DNA of 7,728 bases from Alphaproteobacteria bacterium UBA3002 (GTDB lineage Bacteria; Pseudomonadota; Alphaproteobacteria; Rickettsiales; UBA3002): positions 1 to 7,728 of the forward strand of contig DDZS01000034.1 of assembly GCA_002346425.1 (NCBI GenBank), in the 5' to 3' direction. Shown here piece by piece: positions 1-4,997 of the stretch (position 1 is the first letter of the stretch; every line of letters begins with the position of its first letter). The notes under the pieces are model-generated. The model was not told where the DNA came from and ran no database searches. It worked only from the letters and a program-made list of their open reading frames with translations. The translations under genes were made by a program, and so were the position numbers.

Positions 1-132
1 CATTCGGATATCTGCCTTTTTAGCCGGGGTATCCATCGCCGTCGTGACCGGACTGACCTGTAGCCCAAAAATGGTGCTACGCTCTAGCTGCACACCCACG
101 CCGCAATAGCGTTTCAGCTTATGATCGTCCAT
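1..132 (-). CDS. PDZ-like protein, paralogue of the adjacent gene (5' part only)
   Basis: This is the first 44 codons of a minus-strand gene that leaves the window at position 1. The ATG is at 132-130 and the frame is open to the edge. The protein begins MDDHKLKRYCGVGV and continues through GLQV and DTPAKKADIRM. It aligns with the start of the neighbouring upstream gene (MEDSGLTRYCGIGV, then GIQI, then ETPASRMLQ): 9 of the first 14 residues are identical, including Arg8-Tyr9-Cys10-Gly11, and the Thr-Pro-Ala motif is shared. It lacks the insertion of about 9 residues between the two motifs. The pattern fits the first half of a PDZ fold: a GxGV carboxylate-binding-type loop, then the PA turn that normally precedes a Gly-Asp pair lying just beyond the edge. 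An AAAGGA ribosome site lies 7 nt upstream of the ATG. The start sits inside the end of the upstream gene (14-nt overlap in another frame), so the two are probably translationally coupled. There is no signal peptide, so the product is probably cytoplasmic. Function and substrate are unknown. Confidence 0.75.
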   Translation of the reverse strand, partial: MDDHKLKRYCGVGVQLERSTIFGLQVSPVTTAMDTPAKKADIRM

Positions 133-715
133 CGCGGTATCCTTTCAGAAACGCCTCGCGCATTTCATTTAGCAACGCGTTAGGCAGATTATGGGTAGGT
201 ATATCTAAGGCAGCGACATCGCTGCATTGTGATTTATCTGAGGGATGCCGCCAAGGTAACGAGCCGATATCAATCTTCTTTAATTCTTCCGGCGTGATGT
301 AATTCACAATGGTGGCGCGCGTCAGGGTGAATTGCAACGGCTGCAATTGATCCGGCGTTGGCATCTCGACCGGCGCCTTGTTGCGAAACGACTGGGTCGA
401 GGGCAACGGCGCACCGCGCAGGATTTTCAACGGAAGCTCCGTTCCCGCGAAGCCTGTTAAATTATTGAAGTCGGATTGTGAGGTTATCGGGTTCCAGAAG
501 GCGCTATAACCGAAAGGCCCAAGACGCGATGCATAGGTATGCGTTAGAATATCCCCGTCTTGCAACATGCGCGATGCCGGTGTTTCCAATGCACTGGGGG
601 AAAGTCGAATCTGAATGCCGTAAGTAATCGGCTTGCCATCCGCGCCTGTGTAAAACATCGGCCGCACATATAAAACACCAATCCCACAATATCGCGTCAG
701 GCCCGAATCTTCCAT
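119..715 (-). CDS. Stand-alone PDZ-like domain protein, 198 aa
   Basis: I do not recognise a named family, but the first half reads as a bacterial PDZ domain of the tail-specific-protease (CtpA/Prc) type. It has a GIGV binding-loop-like motif at residues 11-14, a strand GIQI at 33-36, TPASRMLQDGDILT at 45-58 (the usual 'PA...GD.I' core) and LTGFAGTELPLKILR at 86-100 (the usual 'lrG..Gt.v.l.v.R' strand). FTLTRATI at 129-136 resembles the strand that follows PDZ in CtpA proteins, but no serine/lysine protease domain follows. The C-terminal 60 residues are polar and end in a charged helix-like segment. There is no signal peptide or membrane segment, so it is probably cytoplasmic. The start at 715 is preferred over an upstream in-frame codon at 748 because AAGGAG lies 6 nt before it and the paralogue starts with the same M(E/D)D. 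The gene overlaps the paralogue by 14 nt. It is more AT-rich than the LPS genes. The PDZ assignment is inferred from motif spacing only. Confidence 0.8.
   Translation of the reverse strand: MEDSGLTRYCGIGVLYVRPMFYTGADGKPITYGIQIRLSPSALETPASRMLQDGDILTHTYASRLGPFGYSAFWNPITSQSDFNNLTGFAGTELPLKILRGAPLPSTQSFRNKAPVEMPTPDQLQPLQFTLTRATIVNYITPEELKKIDIGSLPWRHPSDKSQCSDVAALDIPTHNLPNALLNEMREAFLKGYRDGRS
140..145 (-). promoter_or_regulatory. Ribosome binding site of the partial PDZ-like gene
   Basis: AAAGGA in the minus sense, 7 nt before the ATG at 132. It lies inside the coding region of the upstream paralogue and fixes the start of the truncated gene. Confidence 0.65.
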
Positions 716-721
716 CCCACT

Positions 722-727
722 CTCCTT
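722..727 (-). promoter_or_regulatory. Ribosome binding site that sets the start at 715
   Basis: AAGGAG in the minus sense, 6 nt before the ATG at 715. The in-frame TTG or CTG-like codons further upstream (to 748) have no such site and would put the proposed -10 element inside the gene, so 715 is the better start. Confidence 0.75.
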
Positions 728-743
728 TGCTGCACCGCAAAAG

Positions 744-773
744 AGCATATTTTGAAATCTTTGTGCGTGACAA
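744..773 (-). promoter_or_regulatory. Candidate sigma-70-type promoter for the PDZ-like genes
   Basis: In the minus sense, TTGTCA (773-768; five of six bases match TTGACA) is followed after 18 bases by TATGCT (749-744; four of six match TATAAT). The expected transcription start near 737 leaves a leader of about 20 nt containing the AAGGAG site. It lies in the 101-base gap after the LPS block, where the coding style changes. A 17-base spacer to ATATGC is an alternative reading. The evidence is consensus match and position only. Confidence 0.4.
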
Positions 774-786
774 TTCTATGACAATT
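768..786. repeat. Two direct 8-base repeats, 11-base period, overlapping the -35 region
   Basis: TGACAATT occurs at 768-775 and again at 779-786 on the plus strand (AATTGTCA twice in the minus sense), with starts 11 bases apart, about one helical turn. The downstream copy in transcription order contains the proposed -35 hexamer. The spacing would suit two protein subunits binding the same DNA face, so an operator is possible. No regulator gene is visible. Confidence 0.4.
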
Positions 787-816
787 ACGATTGGCTGGCA
801 TGCGCTAGTCGCATAC

Positions 817-1173
817 CTAGATCCGATCGACGTCGAAGAATCCTCGCAGATAGCGGAAGGCGGAATAGCCCATGAGGAGGCTGATGAATGCGCCGGCCAC
901 CGATGGGCCAAAGAGGGGTAAGGTATAGGTGGACCAATCAGGCGCGGGGTTGGCGGACCAGTGTGAGACGACGGTGCCGTAATGGCTCCACACGGTTGAG
1001 AAATCCCATAGGGCATTTTCAAACGGGTTGGTCGCGCCGGGCTGACCGGGGTCGTACAAAAAATACAGCGCCATCCACATCGAGACATAAAAAGGCGCGA
1101 AAATAACAAGGGCCGCGCCGAGAGGAAGAATGATCAGGCCAAGGAAAACCAGTAAATATAAGCGTGGGCGCAT
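817..1173 (-). CDS. Unknown small inner-membrane protein at the end of the LPS block, 118 aa
   Basis: I do not recognise this protein. From the ATG at 1173 it begins MRPRLYLLVF and has a long hydrophobic stretch at residues 5-40, which could be one long or two short membrane segments. A loop of about 45 residues (41-85) rich in aromatic residues follows (Trp56, 62, 72, 80), then a second hydrophobic segment at about 86-106 and a short basic tail (RYLRGFF) ending in DVDRI. With the basic N-terminus and tail inside, a two-helix protein would expose the Trp-rich loop to the periplasm. The start is uncertain. A GTG at 1209 in the same frame would give 130 aa and overlap the upstream acyltransferase gene by 19 nt, while 1173 lies 17 nt after its stop. 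Neither has a good ribosome site. I prefer 1173 because a basic residue then directly precedes the first membrane segment. Position and orientation suggest co-transcription with the lipid A genes. Confidence 0.7.
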   Translation of the reverse strand: MRPRLYLLVFLGLIILPLGAALVIFAPFYVSMWMALYFLYDPGQPGATNPFENALWDFSTVWSHYGTVVSHWSANPAPDWSTYTLPLFGPSVAGAFISLLMGYSAFRYLRGFFDVDRI

Positions 1174-1190
1174 CGGGGGAGTATAGCGGG

Positions 1191-2054
1191 CTAATCCCGC
1201 GGTTTCCACCGTTTATGCACCCAGAACCATTGCGCAGGATTCTGGCGGACCCACGCCTCGACCTGATCATTGATGGCTTGCGTAATCTCGGCATCGCTTT
1301 GTTCCGGGCTTAGTGGCATCGGCGGGTCAATGACGATACGAAAGCGCGCACCCTCTTCGCGGATGCAGCGCGCAGGCAGAATAATCGCGTCATATTTGTG
1401 CACGAAATGCGCAATCGCATCGAGCGACATCGCCGGGCGATCGAAAAAGCGTGCATGCAGGCCGTTATTGGTCTTCTGGTCGACCAAGACACCAATCGGC
1501 TCGCCCGCGGTGACGGCTTTGAGTAAACCGCGCGCACTGGCAAAGCCTTTGGCATGCATGCCAAGTGTATAGGGTTTGCGAATATCGCTGAGCATTGCCT
1601 CCACCGCGTCGTTATTCGGCGCGCGGTAAAGCAAGTGGAGCGGCTGGCCGACTTTCGCGGCGGCGATGGGCAGCAATTCCCAATTACCCAGATGCCCAGA
1701 AATTAAAATAACGGGGCGCTTGCTGGCCAGCGCTTCATGGTAATGTTCCACGCCGTCAATCTGTTTGATCGCCGCGCGCATGGCGTTGCTGTTCAATTGC
1801 GCATATTCGCAAAAAACGCGACCCAGATTATCCCACATATCGGATAAGACGCGGCGTTGCTCGCGCTCGGAGAGTTCCGGCATCGCGCGCTTCAGATTGT
1901 CGACCGCGGTTTCATGGACTTTGGCAATCGGCCCCAACACGCGGGCGACCGCGCCGCCTATCGCCGAACCGGTCGCAAGCGGCATCGCCCGAAACAGGTG
2001 ATAGGCCGCGAGGCAGAAGGTCGCCTCCAGCCGGTAACGCCAATGCTTATTCAC
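1191..2054 (-). CDS. lpxL: Lipid A late acyltransferase, LpxL/HtrB family
   Basis: The family transfers a fatty acyl chain from acyl-ACP to a primary hydroxyacyl chain of Kdo-lipid A at the cytoplasmic face of the inner membrane. The protein has the LpxL catalytic motif HLGNWE (His121 and Glu126, an HX4E pair), a hydrophobic N-terminal segment (LEATFCLAAYHLFRAMPL), VLVDQK in the middle and the family's C-terminal pattern PAQWFWVHKRWK. Its 287 aa suit the family. The start chosen is GTG at 2054, giving VNKHWRYRLEA, because alphaproteobacterial LpxL proteins usually begin with a short basic 'RYRLEA'-like stretch and a GGGCGGG stretch precedes it. The longer ATG at 2096 has no ribosome site and would overlap lpxK by 50 nt rather than 8. 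The gene follows lpxK directly. Whether it adds the first or second late acyl chain (LpxL or LpxM role) and its chain length cannot be read from the sequence. Confidence 0.92.
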   Translation of the reverse strand: MNKHWRYRLEATFCLAAYHLFRAMPLATGSAIGGAVARVLGPIAKVHETAVDNLKRAMPELSEREQRRVLSDMWDNLGRVFCEYAQLNSNAMRAAIKQIDGVEHYHEALASKRPVILISGHLGNWELLPIAAAKVGQPLHLLYRAPNNDAVEAMLSDIRKPYTLGMHAKGFASARGLLKAVTAGEPIGVLVDQKTNNGLHARFFDRPAMSLDAIAHFVHKYDAIILPARCIREEGARFRIVIDPPMPLSPEQSDAEITQAINDQVEAWVRQNPAQWFWVHKRWKPRD

Positions 2055-3003
2055 CCCGCCCGTCCAGCGTCGCGGTGATCCATTCCATGAATCCATCCGG
2101 AATGCAGAGTTGTAGCGGCGCGACGGTTACCGGAAACTCTTTCGGCAAACGCGCTGCATCTTTTTCCGTGGTGATGAGCGTCGCTTTCGCCTCGGTCGCC
2201 CAACGCGACAGGAAGTCGAGATGTTTCTTCTTATAAAACTGATGGTCATCAAACCGCCAGCGGCCAATCAGCTTCACGCCTGCCGCCTCTAACATGGAGA
2301 AGAAAATATCGGGATAGGCAATCCCGGCAAAAGCGAGATATGGCCCCGGATTCTCAGGCAATTGCAACCGGCGTTCAAACACAAAAACCGGCGCAGCGCC
2401 CCATTCCCGGTGCAAGGAATCATGGTGATTTTCCCCACTGACCAAAAGCGCATCGGCCCGGCCCACGGCCGAATCCGGGTTTTCGCGGCAGGGGCCTGCG
2501 GGTATGGTAAAACCGTTGCCGAAGCCCAATGTGCCATTCGCCACCAGAAGCGACATGTCTTTGTACAAATGCGGATGGTGAAAACCATCATCCATCAGGA
2601 TTAATTTCGCGCCATCGGCCACGGCTTGCCGCGCCGCCGCCAACCGATCAAAGGAAACATAGGTCGGAGCCACGCGTGCCAGTAACAATGCCTCATCGCC
2701 GACATCGCGCGCGGTGTGCCGTTCGAGATCGACGCGGATCGGCTTGCGAATGGGCACACCGTAACCGCGGCACAAAATAGCGGGCGTACGATCGGCTAAC
2801 GCTTCGGCCAAAGCCATGACGATGGGGGTTTTCCCTGCCCCGCCTGCGGTGATATTGCCAACGCAAATGACGGGCGCATCGACCTTTTGCGGGCGCATAA
2901 ACAAGGCGCGCGCTTTGGTGCCGAGTTTCCAGATCATGCTCAACGGCCATAACAAAAATGGCAGTGCTCCGCCGCCGGTTTGCCAGAATTTAGGTGCGCG
3001 CAT
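2047..3003 (-). CDS. lpxK: Tetraacyldisaccharide 4'-kinase LpxK
   Basis: LpxK uses ATP to phosphorylate the 4' position of the tetraacyl disaccharide 1-phosphate, forming lipid IVA at the cytoplasmic face of the inner membrane. At 318 aa it is the usual length. A hydrophobic N-terminal helix (LPFLLWPLSMIW, about 14-25) is followed by the P-loop VGNITAGGAGKTP (48-60), CRGYG (78-82), DVGDEALLLA (100-109), the Walker-B-like LMDDGFHH (136-143), GFGNGFTIPAGPCRE (160-174), FDDHQFY (251-257) and TTEKDAARL (278-286). All are family landmarks. Two positions look unusual: DDGF is normally followed by Gln and here by His142, and GDE is normally followed by Pro and here by Ala. The ATG at 3003 lies 6 nt after a GGAGG site and inside the end of waaA (14-nt overlap). 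The 3' end overlaps the start of the acyltransferase gene. Confidence 0.96.
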   Translation of the reverse strand: MRAPKFWQTGGGALPFLLWPLSMIWKLGTKARALFMRPQKVDAPVICVGNITAGGAGKTPIVMALAEALADRTPAILCRGYGVPIRKPIRVDLERHTARDVGDEALLLARVAPTYVSFDRLAAARQAVADGAKLILMDDGFHHPHLYKDMSLLVANGTLGFGNGFTIPAGPCRENPDSAVGRADALLVSGENHHDSLHREWGAAPVFVFERRLQLPENPGPYLAFAGIAYPDIFFSMLEAAGVKLIGRWRFDDHQFYKKKHLDFLSRWATEAKATLITTEKDAARLPKEFPVTVAPLQLCIPDGFMEWITATLDGRGE

Positions 3004-4306
3004 CGCTATCCTCCATTATTTCCGGCGCCGGGAGCGCCAGTTGCAAACGCTCGGCTAATGCGCGATGCAGCGCTTCCGCCGCGCCACGTTTGGCATCGAC
3101 AAAGGCATGCGCTTTGCGGGCGCAGGCATCTTGCGCATCGTGATCGCGCAGGAAATGTTCCACCGCGGTGGCCAGGGTTTGGGCATCCGTCACGCGTTTC
3201 AAGGCATCTGCCGCCTGCATCTCGCGGCAGATGACGGCGAAGTTTTGCATATGCGGCCCGGCGATCACCGCGCAATCGAGCTGGGCGGGTTCAATCGGGT
3301 TGTGTCCCCCGCGCTCTACTAACGTGCCGCCCATAAAGACGACGCCGGTCAGCCGGTAGAACATGCCCAATTCGCCTAAGGTGTCAGCAACATAGACATC
3401 CGATTCGGGAATCAGAATCTGCTGTTTACTGCGCTGCGCGACGGTGAGTTTTTTTCCGCGCAGCATGTCGCAGATTGCATCACCGCGATGCGGGTGGCGC
3501 GGCACAATTATCGTGAGCAGTTCGGGATAGGTTTCGCGAATCAGGCGATGCGCGTCAGCGATGATTTCCTCTTCTCCCGGATGCGTCGATGAGGCGAGAA
3601 AGATGCGCCGATCGCCGATTTTTTCCATCAGCGCGCTCATATCTTTGGCATCATATGGCAGCGGTTTCGCATCATATTTCAGGTTGCCGACATGTTCAAC
3701 GCGCGGCACTTCCAGCGCGTGCAATCGCTGCAGATCAAGCGCGGAGCCGGCATAAATCGCTTCGAACACATCGAGCAGATAGCGCAGGAAAGCCGCGGTT
3801 TTTTTCCAGCGGTCGTAACTGCGTTGCGACATGCGCGCATTAATCAGCACCATCGGGATTTTTTTCGCATGAGTCTGCCGCAGCAGATTCGGCCAGAATT
3901 CCGACTCGACCCAGATCGCCATATCCGGCTTTACCCGCCGCAGAAAGCGGCGAACAGCCAGCAAAGAATCGACCGGGGCATAGAGATGCACCGCGCGTTC
4001 GGGCAGGCGTTTCATCATCAGTTTTGCGGAAGATACTGTGCCCGTCGTCACCACTAATTGCAGCTCGGGATGGGTTTCGCACAGGCGTTCGATCAGCGGA
4101 CGAATCGAATTGGCTTCGCCAACACTCGCCGCATGCAGCCAGACCAGTTTGCCCTTTACCGGGTTCATCGTCACTTTGCCGAAGCGCTCGCTTAAACGCG
4201 CCACATCTTCCTTGCCCTGCCGCACGCGATAATGCAGCCACAGAATGAGAAATGGATGCAGCAACAGCGACGTAAACGCATAGACATAATAAGTCAGTTT
4301 AGGCAT
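2990..4306 (-). CDS. waaA: 3-deoxy-D-manno-octulosonic acid (Kdo) transferase WaaA
   Basis: WaaA (KdtA) transfers Kdo from CMP-Kdo to lipid IVA at the inner membrane, the first step of LPS core assembly. The 438-aa protein has an N-terminal membrane anchor (YYVYAFTSLLLHPFLILWL, about 6-24), then HAASVGE (58-64, ending in the glutamate that is catalytic in the family), ESEFWPN (134-140), NARMS (157-161 region), SSTHPGEEE (239-247), IVPRHPHR (267-274), MGGTLVERGGHNPIEPA (325-341) and a charged helical C-terminus. It is a GT-B type glycosyltransferase of normal length. The frame is open upstream to 4504, but the start is set at 4306 by a GGAG site 7 nt before it and by MPKLTYYVYAF leading straight into the anchor. 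The ATG overlaps the stop of the DUF374 gene (ATGCCTAA, 8 nt). The number of Kdo residues added cannot be told from sequence. Confidence 0.96.
   Translation of the reverse strand: MPKLTYYVYAFTSLLLHPFLILWLHYRVRQGKEDVARLSERFGKVTMNPVKGKLVWLHAASVGEANSIRPLIERLCETHPELQLVVTTGTVSSAKLMMKRLPERAVHLYAPVDSLLAVRRFLRRVKPDMAIWVESEFWPNLLRQTHAKKIPMVLINARMSQRSYDRWKKTAAFLRYLLDVFEAIYAGSALDLQRLHALEVPRVEHVGNLKYDAKPLPYDAKDMSALMEKIGDRRIFLASSTHPGEEEIIADAHRLIRETYPELLTIIVPRHPHRGDAICDMLRGKKLTVAQRSKQQILIPESDVYVADTLGELGMFYRLTGVVFMGGTLVERGGHNPIEPAQLDCAVIAGPHMQNFAVICREMQAADALKRVTDAQTLATAVEHFLRDHDAQDACARKAHAFVDAKRGAAEALHRALAERLQLALPAPEIMEDSDART
3010..3014 (-). promoter_or_regulatory. Ribosome binding site of lpxK
   Basis: GGAGG in the minus sense, 6 nt before the ATG at 3003. 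It lies within the last codons of waaA, so lpxK can be loaded while waaA is still being translated. Confidence 0.75.
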
Positions 4307-4997
4307 AAGTGTTCTCCGTCGGTATGCCGCAACGGCGGTCCACCTCTTGCGTGATATGATTGAGGGCGGTTTCCAATTCCTGCCGCGCCGCTTCGGTATC
4401 CTCGCCAGCGAGAATTGGTGCTGCTGCATGCACTTCGACATGGCTGAACGGATACGGAATAATAAAGCGATCCCAGCTACGCAGGCGTTTTGCGTTTGCC
4501 GCACCGAAGGTAACGGGAATCAACGGCAGGCCCGTACGCTGTGATAGATGCACCGCCCCGCGTGAGGCGATGTGCATCGGCCCGCGCGGACCATCCGGCG
4601 TGATCGACACATTGTGTCCGGCTTCCAGTTGCGCTTCCATCTGCGCCACAGCCGAACGGACGCCTTTGCTGCCCGACCCACGCACCGCAGCAATACCCAG
4701 CCAGTCAATCACCCGCGCGATTAACTCACCATCGCGATGATGGGAAATCATCACATGCATATCGCGGCCCTTTGGTTTGAAAAACGGCAATAAAATCATT
4801 CGGCCATGCCAGAAGCAAAAAATCCCGGCACTTTCGCCGCGCAAGTAGGGCTTCGTTTCCTCCGGCGTGTGGCGTTTAATCCGGTAGGTCAGCATGAGGC
4901 CGCGCAGCAATTGCGCCACAACCCAGGTGATGCCGGATTGAAACCACGGCTGTTTCAGCAAGCGTTTATGCCATGGCAAACGGAAGGGTTTGGTCAT
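4299..4997 (-). CDS. DUF374 lysophospholipid acyltransferase-like protein
   Basis: The 232-aa protein belongs to the DUF374 branch of the lysophospholipid acyltransferase superfamily. Landmarks are FCFWHGRMILLPF (60-72), ISHHRDGELIAR (84-95), the GSGSKG turn (107-112), ITPDGPRGP (132-140) and GLPLIPVTFGA (156-166). The HHRDGE stretch corresponds to the HX4D/E-type catalytic region of the superfamily. A hydrophobic segment near 21-37 could attach it to the inner membrane. From established work, a DUF374 protein of Helicobacter and Campylobacter (LpxJ) is a lipid A late acyltransferase. Here the position between msbA and waaA makes a role in lipid A acylation likely, but the substrate is not shown. 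The start at 4997 gives MTKPFRLPWHKR, has GGAGG 9 nt upstream and overlaps the msbA stop as ATGA. The frame is open to 5054 without a better start. Confidence 0.9.
   Translation of the reverse strand: MTKPFRLPWHKRLLKQPWFQSGITWVVAQLLRGLMLTYRIKRHTPEETKPYLRGESAGIFCFWHGRMILLPFFKPKGRDMHVMISHHRDGELIARVIDWLGIAAVRGSGSKGVRSAVAQMEAQLEAGHNVSITPDGPRGPMHIASRGAVHLSQRTGLPLIPVTFGAANAKRLRSWDRFIIPYPFSHVEVHAAAPILAGEDTEAARQELETALNHITQEVDRRCGIPTENTYA
4314..4317 (-). promoter_or_regulatory. Ribosome binding site that sets the waaA start
   Basis: GGAG in the minus sense, 7 nt before the ATG at 4306. It rules out the much longer reading from 4504, which would add 66 residues with no family resemblance. Confidence 0.7.

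Noticed and set aside
716..748. 11-residue N-terminal extension of the PDZ-like protein as a signal peptide
   Set aside because: The added residues (MLFCGAAKESG) lack a basic start and a hydrophobic core of adequate length, and the AAGGAG site falls inside them. The shared M(E/D)D start of the paralogue supports 715.
800..814. Hairpin ATGCG-CTAGT-CGCAT just after the membrane-protein stop, as a terminator of the LPS operon
   Set aside because: The stem is only 5 bp and no run of T follows in the minus sense, so it is not a convincing rho-independent terminator. Read-through into the PDZ-like genes remains possible.
727..921. Plus-strand open frame of 64 codons across the intergenic gap and the end of the membrane-protein gene
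   Set aside because: It starts at a non-ATG codon with no ribosome site, runs antisense through a better-supported gene, and its translation shows no recognisable pattern.
2055..2096. ATG at 2096 as the lpxL start
   Set aside because: It has no ribosome site, would overlap lpxK by 50 nt, and adds 14 residues that do not look like the family's N-terminus. The GTG at 2054 fits better.
4307..4504. N-terminal extension of waaA by 66 residues
   Set aside because: The extension lies inside the DUF374 gene in another frame, does not resemble WaaA, and the ATG at 4306 has a good GGAG site and leads directly into the expected membrane anchor.
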